DNA from: Mycobacterium sp.
GTDB lineage: Bacteria > Actinomycetota > Actinomycetes > Mycobacteriales > Mycobacteriaceae
Direction: 5' to 3'
Assembly: GCA_021732005.1 (NCBI GenBank)
Contig: JAKFVT010000057.1
Location: 1-47,349, forward strand
DNA length: 47,349 nucleotides
In this document: piece after piece, positions 39,930-47,349 of the stretch
How positions within the stretch are numbered: position 1 is the stretch's first letter
How the letters are laid out: each line of letters starts with the position of its first letter
Made by a program: the position numbers and the translations under genes
The notes under the pieces: generated by a model
Database searches by the model: none
What the model was told of the DNA's origin: nothing
Seen by the model: the letters and a program-made list of their open reading frames with translations, nothing else

Positions 39930-42293
39930 ATGATTTCATCCGTCGTTGAAAAAAATGCAAAAGCTCGGCCCGGGCATGCGGCGGAGCCGGCACGCGGGGG
40001 CGTGGGGGCCACGCGCGCGATGGGGATCGTCGTCGGCCTGTCCGTGGTGGTGGCGGTGTTGGCCATCGCATTCGCGCTCCCGGCCGCCCGTAGCAGGCCG
40101 CACGACCTACCGGTCGGCGTAGCTGGTCCGCACGCCGGCGAGATCGCATCCCTCCTGCAGCAGAACACTCCTGGGTTGTTTCGCGTGACTGCCTACCCCG
40201 ACGAAGCGGAGTTGCGGGGCGCCATTCGTGGCCGGCACGAGTATGGCGGCGTGGCTCTCGGGCCTGCCGGTCCCGTCCTGCTCACCGCCACTGGTGCCAG
40301 TCCGGCTGTGGCTCAGGTGCTTTCCCAGCTCGGCGGTCAGCTCTCGAAAGCGACCGCAGTCCCACTGCGGACGGAGGACGTTGCGCCCCCGACTGCCGGG
40401 GACCCACGCGGAGCGGGGCTGATCGCCTCTGGTCTGCCCATCACGATCGCGGGCTTACTGCCGGCAATCGTGCTGGTGCTGCTGCTGCCGAACTGGATAT
40501 GGGTGAGAACCATGGCACTGCTGACATTTTCAGTGATCGCGGCGTTGGCGATCACCGCGGTCCTGTTGTGGATCGTTGGTTCACTCGACGGGAACGCCGG
40601 AGGTGTCGCCGCCGCTCTGATGTTGGGCCTGAGCGGTGCCGGCCTGGCCGTGCTGGGGCTGGGTACGTTATTCGGGCGCATCGGGCTGGCGCTCGGTTCG
40701 GCGTTGGCGCTGCTGCTGGGAAACCCACTCTCAGGCCTGGCCAGTGCGCCGGAAATGCTGCCCCGAGGCTGGGGCGAACTTGGCCAGTACCTTCCTCAGG
40801 GAGCGACGGCGACGCTGCTGCGTTCGACCGCATTCTTCAACGGGGCGGGAGCCGGCGCCGCGGTCACGGTGTTGGTCGTCTGGGCAATCGGAGGCGCGGC
40901 CCTGATCGGGATCGCGCTCCTTCGGTCCGCGGCACGGCGCGTTTCGAGCGCCCGGCCGTTCGGCGGCCCAGTTGTCTGGCTGGGTGCCGGCGCGATCACC
41001 GTCGGCATCGGCGCCGCGCTGGCGCAAGGTTCTCCGGTAGCGAACGCCGACACCGGGCACAGCGGCAGGAGCGACTCCGGTGGCAACGCCGGACCTGCCG
41101 CACCCGCCCGTCATGGCGACGCCGTCAAGATCAAGGCGCCGAGGACAATTCGGTCATCTGGCAGCGCCTACCGCACCACGCCCGCGGGCCCGCCCACGAA
41201 GGACCTCCACCCGCATGACGTACTGGGCTGGATCCGCCGCGAGTTGCGCTACACGCTGTTCAACAAACCCCCGGTGATCGCGCCCGTTCAACATTCAGAG
41301 GACCCCGTTACCGGTGTCGTCACGGGTGATCTCCACGGCACCAATGGATCTGGGTTTGGAGTGACCTACACAGCCGGTCAACCCGACAATGCTACGGTCG
41401 ACGTCAACCCAGACGGCACCTTCACCGTCACTCCCGACGCGACCACCGCACACCATGGCGGGTCGGTGAGCTTCACCATCACCGCCGACAACGGCAACAC
41501 GTACCGGCTGCCCGGCGTGCTGGGCCGCATCCAATCCATCATTCACTACTACGCACAACGATTGGGCATCAGCGGCCGCGACACCACAACTACGGTGGTG
41601 ACCGTCGATGTCGCGTCTATCAACAAGGCACCGTCCATCAGCGGGTATTCGGACGCCACGTCCTCGATCGACGGCTCGGTCTCCGGCCAGATCCAGGCCG
41701 CTGATCCCAACCAGGACAGCCTTCATTTCAGCGGATCGACGACGAGCGCAGGCGGGGGAGCCGTCACCATCAACTCCGACGGTTCGTTCAGCTACGCGCC
41801 GACGTTCCAGATGCGCCACGCCGCGGCCGCTGACAACGCACCCGACACGGCGACCGCCGACAGCTTCACGGTCACCGTCAGCGACGGCTACGGCGGTTCC
41901 GCCACCCAGACCATCACGGTGCCGGTGAGTGCAGTCAACCGAAACCCCAGCGGCGGCACGATCACCGACTTCGCCGTTGATGACGTCATCGGTTTCGTCT
42001 CCGGATCCGTCACCGGGGTCACCGACCCGGACTCGGATCTGTTGAGCTACAGCGCGAATCCGACCACGACCGGAGGCGGCGTCGTCGACGTCTACGGGGA
42101 CGGCTCATTCACCTACAACCCGACTGCCGACCAACGGCACCTCGCGGCGGCGTTGGGCGCCCCGTTCACCGTGACCCACGACAGCTTCACCATTTCGGTC
42201 TCCGATGGTCACGGCGGCAGCACCGCGATCACGATTGTGGTCCCGGTTCCGCCCGAGGCGGACGAACCTCCCACCGGGGTCGCGGCCGGCTGA
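39930..42293 (+). CDS. Permease-like membrane protein fused to VCBS/cadherin-like repeats
   Basis: 787 residues. First half: a membrane span (about 31-53), an outside domain (54-165, RPHDLPVGVAGPHAGEIA), then about five spans (167-332) in the pattern of YhgE/ABC-2-type permeases. At 346-373 a run (VVWLGAGAITVGIGAALAQ, then SPVANA-D) looks like a signal peptide with a cleavage site. Second half (about 430-787): three VCBS/cadherin-like repeats with DGTFTVTPD, DGSFSYAP and DGSFTYNPTADQRH and ends such as DSFTISVSDGHGGST. The repeats would lie outside the membrane and may bind Ca or envelope partners. I know the two halves only as separate mycobacterial proteins. Confidence 0.8.
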   Translation: MISSVVEKNAKARPGHAAEPARGGVGATRAMGIVVGLSVVVAVLAIAFALPAARSRPHDLPVGVAGPHAGEIASLLQQNTPGLFRVTAYPDEAELRGAIRGRHEYGGVALGPAGPVLLTATGASPAVAQVLSQLGGQLSKATAVPLRTEDVAPPTAGDPRGAGLIASGLPITIAGLLPAIVLVLLLPNWIWVRTMALLTFSVIAALAITAVLLWIVGSLDGNAGGVAAALMLGLSGAGLAVLGLGTLFGRIGLALGSALALLLGNPLSGLASAPEMLPRGWGELGQYLPQGATATLLRSTAFFNGAGAGAAVTVLVVWAIGGAALIGIALLRSAARRVSSARPFGGPVVWLGAGAITVGIGAALAQGSPVANADTGHSGRSDSGGNAGPAAPARHGDAVKIKAPRTIRSSGSAYRTTPAGPPTKDLHPHDVLGWIRRELRYTLFNKPPVIAPVQHSEDPVTGVVTGDLHGTNGSGFGVTYTAGQPDNATVDVNPDGTFTVTPDATTAHHGGSVSFTITADNGNTYRLPGVLGRIQSIIHYYAQRLGISGRDTTTTVVTVDVASINKAPSISGYSDATSSIDGSVSGQIQAADPNQDSLHFSGSTTSAGGGAVTINSDGSFSYAPTFQMRHAAAADNAPDTATADSFTVTVSDGYGGSATQTITVPVSAVNRNPSGGTITDFAVDDVIGFVSGSVTGVTDPDSDLLSYSANPTTTGGGVVDVYGDGSFTYNPTADQRHLAAALGAPFTVTHDSFTISVSDGHGGSTAITIVVPVPPEADEPPTGVAAG

Positions 42294-42389
42294 CGGCGGC
42301 CATTGTCGAGAACGGACACAGTGGCCGAATAAGGGACTAGAGTTCGCTCGCCGGTCGAGGAGTCTCGAAGACGGAAGGGTGGCCCCACG

Positions 42390-42905
42390 ATGACGAGGTA
42401 CCTACCGGGAGCTGCCGGGGCGCTGACTGCGCTCATGGCCATCGGTTCGACACTGGTGAGTCCGACTGCATCGGCCATGCCCGCGTGCACATCCGATTCG
42501 CTTGCTCTCAGCACCAGCGCGCCCGCGTCGCCCGGTGACGCGACGCAGATCCACTTCGACGTGATCTTCACGAACATCTCGCCTCAGCCGTGTGACCTAC
42601 AGGGGTATCCCGGCGTGGATCTCATCGGTCCCGACGATCCGATGTGGGGTCCGGACTATCAGTTGCCGCAACAAGCCGACGCCGCAGTGCCGATCACGCT
42701 CCCACCGGGTGCCTCCGCCGGTAGCCGTCTCACGTTCCTGGCGGACCCCAACGGCTGGGTGCCGGACACCATCGCGGTGACTCTGCCGAATTCGCCTGGA
42801 CGCATGGAAGTTCCCTGGATCGCCGGCCGGGTACCCGTTGCCCGACAGGACGCAGCGAGCCACCCGGGGACGTACATCGGACCGCTGCGACCAATGACCG
42901 ACTGA
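42390..42905 (+). CDS. Secreted DUF4232-like protein
   Basis: 171 residues. Signal peptide about 1-29 (LTALMAIGSTLVSPTASA), then a beta-rich domain with two Cys (PACTSD and QPCDLQGYPGVDLIG) set as in DUF4232, which is common in actinobacterial secreted proteins and lipoproteins; no lipobox is present here. Function unknown. Its TGA shares one base with the next ATG (TGATG). Confidence 0.82.
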   Translation: MTRYLPGAAGALTALMAIGSTLVSPTASAMPACTSDSLALSTSAPASPGDATQIHFDVIFTNISPQPCDLQGYPGVDLIGPDDPMWGPDYQLPQQADAAVPITLPPGASAGSRLTFLADPNGWVPDTIAVTLPNSPGRMEVPWIAGRVPVARQDAASHPGTYIGPLRPMTD

Positions 42906-43390
42906 TGGACGCGCGGGAACTCGCGGCCGAGCTCAGCCATCCGGGCGCTCGACAACTGCTGTCGGGGGCGATGGCTCGGCTCGCCTACAACGGACACGAC
43001 GGCTTTCCGCGGGTCATTCCCGTCGGGTTCCACTGGACCGGTGAGAGGATCGTGGTTTCGACGGCACCGACCTCGCCGAAAGCCCGGGCGTTGGCTTCCC
43101 GGCCGCAGGTCGCCGTAACCATCGACGGCGGCTCGTCTCCGGAGCAAGCCAAGGCGCTGCTGGTGCGGGGCCTGGCCACCCTGGAAACAGTCGACGGCGT
43201 CACCGAGGAGTACCTCACCTCGGCGCGAAACACCATGGGCGGCGCCGAACTCGCCGAGTTCGAACGCAACGTGAAATCCACCTATCCGCAGATGGTGCGC
43301 ATCTCGATCGAGCCGGTGTGGGCCCGCTTCTACGACTTCGGTGCAGGCCGTCTGCCCAAGTTCCTGTCGGACCTGATGAACGACAGCTAG
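42905..43390 (+). CDS. Pyridoxamine-phosphate-oxidase-like (split-barrel) flavin protein
   Basis: 161 residues. Split beta-barrel fold: ARLAYNGHDGFPRVIPVGFHWTGERIVVST, KARALASRPQVAVTID and the end VRISIEPVWARFYDFGAGRLP. Such proteins bind FMN or F420 and are numerous in mycobacteria; which cofactor is used cannot be told. It is coupled to the DUF4232-like gene and shares CTAG with the convergent oxidase. Confidence 0.85.
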   Translation: MDARELAAELSHPGARQLLSGAMARLAYNGHDGFPRVIPVGFHWTGERIVVSTAPTSPKARALASRPQVAVTIDGGSSPEQAKALLVRGLATLETVDGVTEEYLTSARNTMGGAELAEFERNVKSTYPQMVRISIEPVWARFYDFGAGRLPKFLSDLMNDS

Positions 43391-44733
43391 CCAGTGATGC
43401 TCTGCTCGTAGCTGAACACGTTGGCGGGGTCGTAGGTCGCCTTGATCTGACGCAGCCGCTCGACATTGGCGCCCCAGTAGGCGCGCTCCCAGTCCGGCAT
43501 GCCGGCGTTGGGCACGTTGACGTAGGCGCCATTGACGTAGGGCGCCAACGCTTCAGTGAGCTCTGCGACCCACGCGAGAACCGCCTTGGTCTCATCATCC
43601 GAAGCCGGCGGGCCGCCGCGAACACCCCAACCTGCGCCCGGTTCGGCGTAGTACAGCGCGCCGCGGTGCGCGAACGCCGAACCGCCCGCGGGCTCACTGT
43701 CGGGCAGTGCGCCACCAAACGCATTGGTGAAGTAGTTGCACCCCGCCGGGGCCTTCGCCATGAACTCGGCAATGATGCGCACCGCATCGGACGGCAAGGG
43801 CTCCGTCATGAACTGCGAGGCGAACTTCCAGTTCGCCGGTTCTTCTGTGATGGGGATCTGGAACCCTGCGTAGATCTCCGGCCACGTCGCGTCCTGCACG
43901 ACGATGTCAGGGCTCCCGATCGACAGCATGGGCGAAAGAAGCTGCAGCGCCTCAGCTTCCGACCCGCCGGCGAGCAGGGCATGTAACCCGACCTTGTCGC
44001 CCTCGATCTCCAGCTGACTGGTCAGCCGACGGTCCACGTACGGCGCGAACTGCTGCCAGGACTCGAACACCGCCTCCAAATCGTCGAAGCCGGGCCACGT
44101 GGCGACGACGAAGATCGCTTGGGCCAGAGGATGAACACGATACGTCAACGACGTGACGATGCCGAAATTTCCGTTGCCAGCACCCCGCAACGCCCACAAC
44201 AGGTCAGGGTTGTTCTGTTCGTCGGCGACGATCACCTCGGCGCCGCCGTCGGCAGAGGCGACGACGATCTCGACCGCCAGCAGGTTGTCCGACGCCATTC
44301 CGTAGTTGCGTGTCAGCAGGCCGAAGCCCCCGCCGAGCGTCGCACCGACCAGTCCGACGCTGCCTTCGGTTCCGGTGGGTGCCGCGAAGCCCGCCTCGCC
44401 GAGTCCGGTGACCGCCTCCAGTTGATTGAGTCCCGCGCCGACGGTAGCCGTCAGGGCTTGCGCATCGATCGTCACCGACTTCAACCCGCTGACGTCGATC
44501 ACCACGCCGTCGTCGACGCCCGACCAGCCCTCCAGGGCATGGCCGCCGCTGCGCACCCGGACGGCGAGTCCCTGCTGGCGTGCCCAGGTCAGCGCGTTGA
44601 CGACATCATCTGTGCTGCCGGCGAATACGACTGCCTTGGGACGGTGGGTGAAGAAGTGGTTCCAGCCTCGGCTGGCATCGGGGTAGTCGGCGTCACCGGG
44701 GTGCACCACCCGGCCGGTGAGTACAGCAGTCAT
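43387..44733 (-). CDS. FAD-linked oxidase with BBE domain
   Basis: 448 residues from ATG 44733. FAD-binding 4 domain with RSGGHALEGWS, where His65 is the usual covalent FAD site. The second covalent Cys of berberine-bridge enzymes is absent (APTGTEGSVGLVGATLGGGFG instead), so FAD would be held by one bond. The BBE end AYWGANVERLRQIKATYDPANVF is intact. It oxidises an alcohol, sugar or amine of unknown kind. It starts two bases after the permease stop, suggesting the permease imports its substrate. Confidence 0.9.
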   Translation of the reverse strand: MTAVLTGRVVHPGDADYPDASRGWNHFFTHRPKAVVFAGSTDDVVNALTWARQQGLAVRVRSGGHALEGWSGVDDGVVIDVSGLKSVTIDAQALTATVGAGLNQLEAVTGLGEAGFAAPTGTEGSVGLVGATLGGGFGLLTRNYGMASDNLLAVEIVVASADGGAEVIVADEQNNPDLLWALRGAGNGNFGIVTSLTYRVHPLAQAIFVVATWPGFDDLEAVFESWQQFAPYVDRRLTSQLEIEGDKVGLHALLAGGSEAEALQLLSPMLSIGSPDIVVQDATWPEIYAGFQIPITEEPANWKFASQFMTEPLPSDAVRIIAEFMAKAPAGCNYFTNAFGGALPDSEPAGGSAFAHRGALYYAEPGAGWGVRGGPPASDDETKAVLAWVAELTEALAPYVNGAYVNVPNAGMPDWERAYWGANVERLRQIKATYDPANVFSYEQSITG

Positions 44734-44735
44734 GA

Positions 44736-46208
44736 TCACTCCACTTCCGCGAACATGTTGGGGTCCCCGGGCTCTTCCTCGAGCACCGAGCGATTGAACT
44801 TCCACATGTAGAGGAAGTACAGGCCGCCGGCCGCGGACAACCCGAAGGCCAGCACGATGGGCGCCCAACCCGGGGACGTCGTGATCACCACGAAGAGTGA
44901 AATGACCACCCAGACCAGCGCTCCGATCGCGACAGGCCACTCCCAGCGCCCCAGGTCGAAGCCGCCCGGCTTGCTATCGAGCTTGTGACGCGTCGCGAGA
45001 TACAAGATGATCGTGAACAGGTAGGGGAGCATCGTGACGATCGCGCCGGCCATGATCAGTTGCAGCAGTGCATCTCCCGGCATGACCGCCATCAGGATCA
45101 CGCCGACGGCCAACACCAGGAATGTCGCGGGGATCGGTGTGCGGGTGCGCGGGTTGACCCGGCCCATCACCTTGTGGGCGGGAAAGCGCCCGTCACGCGA
45201 CATCGCGTAGATGTAGCGGGCTCCCGACACCATGGCAACCAAGGCGGCTCCGAAGAATGCCAGCGCGATCGCGGCCAGCAGCGGCCGCTCGAAGCCAGGC
45301 CCGAAGCGCTGGTTCATGATCTCGGCGACCGGTGATTCGGTGTTGGAGACTTTGGCCATGTCGGTGATCGACACGGTCAGGATGATCACGAACACCATCC
45401 CCAGCACCGAGGCCGCGATCACCGAGCCGATGATCGCCCGCGGAACGGTGCGCGTCGGATTCTTGGCCTCCTCAGCCATATTCGATGCCGTCTCAAAGCC
45501 CACCAAGGTCGACAACCCCATGATCGAAGCCGCCATCAATCCGCCGCCGATGACCCAGAAGTTCGGGTTGCCTTCGGTGATGCCGCGCGAGAACAGGTTC
45601 GCAGGTGCGGCGTTGCCGCTCACCATGATTGCGACGGTCAGGGCTACCCCGATGACGAGCAGGATGCCCAGTTCGACGCCAACCGACAGCGAGTTGACCC
45701 AACCGACGATCCGCGTCGCTGCGACGGCCAGAATGAATTGAATTATCAACAGCGCCACGGTCATCACGCGCGCGGTGGTCTCACTGGGCTCCATGCCGAA
45801 GAGCGGCATCAGGCACTGGCTGGCCAGGGCGTTGTCGATGGTGACCGGACTGGCGACCGCACTCAGAACGGCCAGCCAGCCGAAGGCCCACCCGAGTTTC
45901 GGGCTGGCCAGCCGCGACGCCCATGCGTAGGACGATCCGCTGAGCGGGATGCGCGCGGCGAATTGCGCGTACACCAACGCCACCAGGATCTGTCCGATCG
46001 CGACGATGGGGAACAGCCAGATGCCAACCGGCCCGGAATCCCGCAACACATCGTCATAGGTGGCGAAGATTCCCACCGCGACCGACAGGGAAGCGAACGA
46101 AATGGCAAACACCTGAAAGCCATTCAGTGTTCGCTTGAGTTCCGGCTCGTAGCCGCAGTCTTCGCAGAAGTCGTCGGCGGCTTCGTCGCCGGTGAGAACT
46201 TGTGTCAC
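44736..46208 (-). CDS. APC-family amino acid/amine permease
   Basis: 490 residues from GTG 46208, 8 bases after AAGG; GTG 46217 would lie in that site. Twelve or so membrane spans, with the family start FQVFAISFASLSVAVGIFATYDDVL and GSSYAWASRLASPKLGWAFGWL, then GFETASNMAEEAKNPTRTVPRAI. The N-terminus has a CxxC (FCEDCGYEP), unusual for a permease. The eukaryotic/prokaryotic GABA and choline permease subgroup is a likely home. First gene of the two-gene unit with the FAD oxidase. Confidence 0.88.
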   Translation of the reverse strand: MTQVLTGDEAADDFCEDCGYEPELKRTLNGFQVFAISFASLSVAVGIFATYDDVLRDSGPVGIWLFPIVAIGQILVALVYAQFAARIPLSGSSYAWASRLASPKLGWAFGWLAVLSAVASPVTIDNALASQCLMPLFGMEPSETTARVMTVALLIIQFILAVAATRIVGWVNSLSVGVELGILLVIGVALTVAIMVSGNAAPANLFSRGITEGNPNFWVIGGGLMAASIMGLSTLVGFETASNMAEEAKNPTRTVPRAIIGSVIAASVLGMVFVIILTVSITDMAKVSNTESPVAEIMNQRFGPGFERPLLAAIALAFFGAALVAMVSGARYIYAMSRDGRFPAHKVMGRVNPRTRTPIPATFLVLAVGVILMAVMPGDALLQLIMAGAIVTMLPYLFTIILYLATRHKLDSKPGGFDLGRWEWPVAIGALVWVVISLFVVITTSPGWAPIVLAFGLSAAGGLYFLYMWKFNRSVLEEEPGDPNMFAEVE

Positions 46209-46259
46209 GTGCTTCACCTTGCTGTTCGGTGTAGGGGGACTTTAAGCCGTCGAATGCAA

Positions 46260-46532
46260 TTACTTGCCGTTATGGGTCGTACTCGTGTGAAGGGCGCCAG
46301 CGAGGTGGCCGGCGCCCGGGACGCTGTCGTCGCCGTGGATCGGGATCGGGTGATCCCGCGGGACGACCTCCTGGTCACCGCGATCGTGGGACTGAAGTTG
46401 GTGGGTGCCGGTCGCCAGTGCCGAGGAATCGGCCTGCGCCAGACCGGTGCCGATGCCCAGCGCAGCAGCGCTGATGCCGCCGAGGAGTGCGCCGTAGGCG
46501 GCCAACTTTGTGATGCCGGTGATCGTGTTCAT
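46260..46532 (-). CDS. Small exported protein
   Basis: 90 residues from ATG 46532. A signal peptide ends at AQA-D (about 33, AAYGALLGGISAAALGIGTGLAQA). The mature part is short, His- and Asp-rich (HQLQSHDRGDQEVVPRDHPIPIHGDD) and has no Cys. I do not recognise it. Small exported proteins of this shape are common in mycobacteria. Confidence 0.6.
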   Translation of the reverse strand: MNTITGITKLAAYGALLGGISAAALGIGTGLAQADSSALATGTHQLQSHDRGDQEVVPRDHPIPIHGDDSVPGAGHLAGALHTSTTHNGK

Positions 46533-46712
46533 GCGGATCAACGTATGGCGCATGACCACACCGGATCTTCGGCCGAACTATGTGTTCTGGGCGGCAGCGT
46601 ATGGGTCAAATGATGTAGGCCGTCCATGACGCGACATGAACATGACATGGCCCCGGTGTGACTGTTCGGCAAGCCGCTCGGCGATTCACGCGTCCGTAGA
46701 CCCGAAAAAGGT

Positions 46713-46718
46713 TATGAA
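46713..46718 (+). promoter_or_regulatory. Putative -10 of a leaderless gene
   Basis: TATGAA (followed by T) ends 6 bases before the GTG at 46725, a position that would make the mRNA leaderless. The -35 is not clear. Confidence 0.4.
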
Positions 46719-46724
46719 TCAACG

Positions 46725-47018
46725 GTGAGCAACCACCACGTGAACCTGACCCCGCAGGAAGACGAGCTGATCGGCGAGAGCCAACCTGAAGCGCTGGCCC
46801 GCATGGACGCCAAGCAATTGAAGGATCTGCAAAGCCGGCTCCGGCAGGCGCGGGAGAAGAACTTCAGTCTGTTGCGACGCCAGGGCGCGGCTCGAGTGGA
46901 GGCCGAGGGTGGCCGCGGCGCCGCGCAGCCGGCCAATGAGAAGCGTTCGGACAAGGTGGAGGTCTTCGATGAGGCGCTGCTTCGGGTGACCGAGCGTCTC
47001 GACGCCGTCGCCGAGTAG
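46725..47018 (+). CDS. Small charged helical protein
   Basis: 97 residues from GTG 46725. Very charged and helical: LTPQEDELIGESQPEALARMDAKQLKDLQSRLRQAREKN predicts a coiled coil, then an Arg/Gly/Ala linker and a second helix (KVEVFDEALLRVTERLDAVAE). No signal or membrane part. I do not recognise a known function. Its stop is three bases from the stop of the convergent glycine-rich frame. Confidence 0.68.
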   Translation: MSNHHVNLTPQEDELIGESQPEALARMDAKQLKDLQSRLRQAREKNFSLLRRQGAARVEAEGGRGAAQPANEKRSDKVEVFDEALLRVTERLDAVAE

Positions 47019-47021
47019 CAG

Positions 47022-47349
47022 CTACCGGGCGGGATCGCCCGGGCGCCCGCCCCGCCCACCGATGCCGCCGTTTCCGCCGGAACTTCCGTTGGGCGGACTT
47101 CCGGCCCTGGCGCCTCGACCAGCTATGGTTCCGCCGACGCCCAGCCCGCCGTTGGCCCCTGAGCCTCCGGCACCGCCAGGCCCGGAGTTACTGTTTCCGC
47201 CCTTGCCGCCAAAGCCGCCCGAGCCGCCGACAATGCCGCCGTTCCCACCGCCGCCTCCGCTGCCGCCCTGGCCGCCGGTGCCGGTGGTCGCGCTGCCGCC
47301 CTGACCCCCGGCACCGCCTGGGCCGCCCGAGATTCCGCCGGCACCCCCT
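47022..47349 (-). CDS. Glycine-rich PGRS-like protein, C-terminal part (cut by window edge)
   Basis: The minus strand stays open from the window end to a TAG at 47022-47024, about 109 codons, and encodes GGX repeats (GGAGGISGGPGGAGGQGG, then GGFGGKGGNSNSGPGGAGG) ending GIGGRGGRPGDPAR. This is the pattern of PE_PGRS tails and similar surface glycine-rich proteins. The start and any PE domain lie outside the window, so the family is not proven. Confidence 0.62.
   Translation of the reverse strand, partial: GGAGGISGGPGGAGGQGGSATTGTGGQGGSGGGGGNGGIVGGSGGFGGKGGNSNSGPGGAGGSGANGGLGVGGTIAGRGARAGSPPNGSSGGNGGIGGRGGRPGDPAR

Noticed and set aside
1..47349. Insertion sequences and CRISPR arrays
   Set aside because: No transposase, no terminal inverted repeats with target duplications and no regularly spaced repeats were seen.

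Overview
The window is chromosomal DNA from a mycobacterium, most likely a rapid grower of the Mycolicibacterium type. The gene order TPR protein, HAD phosphatase, small acidic protein, tlyA, NAD kinase, recN, steA, steB, pyrG, NUDIX, xerD, parA-like, scpA, scpB, pseudouridine synthase, cmk, der matches M. tuberculosis Rv1691-Rv1713. A 5S rRNA gene sits directly upstream of that block. This fits the second rRNA operon (rrnB, near tyrS) that rapid growers carry and M. tuberculosis lacks. High GC, many GTG starts and several apparently leaderless promoters agree with this.

Region 1 (1-19963) is conserved core. It holds the end of an rRNA operon with a strong terminator, then a tightly packed plus-strand run for lipid head-group recycling, ribosome methylation, NADP supply, DNA repair, cell separation (steAB), CTP synthesis, ADP-ribose hydrolysis, chromosome segregation (xerD, parA-like, scpAB) and ribosome/GTPase functions (pseudouridine synthase, cmk, der). 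Many neighbours overlap by 4 or 8 bases. A small exported protein, a nitroreductase, a TauE/SafE permease and tRNA-Pro(GGG) close the region.

Region 2 (about 20000-28500) is an arsenic resistance island directly after the tRNA gene. The minus strand has arsI, arsR, acr3, a deleted arsR, an aquaglyceroporin and a CoA-disulfide-reductase-like flavoprotein. It also has a separate arsR-arsC pair. The plus strand has another arsR, then arsD and arsA. Together they cover arsenate reduction (ArsC), arsenite delivery and energised efflux (ArsD, ArsA, Acr3), passive exit (aquaporin) and C-As bond cleavage (ArsI). Three arsR genes share one leaderless promoter-operator design, and one of them has lost about 24 codons covering the metal site and part of the DNA-binding helix-turn-helix.

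Region 3 (28500-37464) has a truncated membrane-protein remnant, a secreted phosphoesterase and an IclR-type regulator divergent from a six-gene catabolic operon: SDR dehydrogenase, acetoacetate-decarboxylase-like protein, two tandem amidohydrolase-2 proteins, enoyl-CoA hydratase and CaiB-type CoA transferase. A perfect palindrome lies in the divergent promoter. The substrate is not known.

Region 4 (37475-47349) has an O-methyltransferase divergent from a TetR regulator across a perfect operator; a second TetR divergent from an unusual 787-residue protein that joins a multi-span permease-like half to VCBS/cadherin-like repeats; a DUF4232-like secreted protein; a split-barrel flavin protein; a BBE-type FAD oxidase with an amino-acid permease; two small proteins; and, running off the end on the minus strand, a glycine-rich PGRS-like C-terminus. 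Across the window, convergent genes repeatedly end in the same four bases, CTAG.
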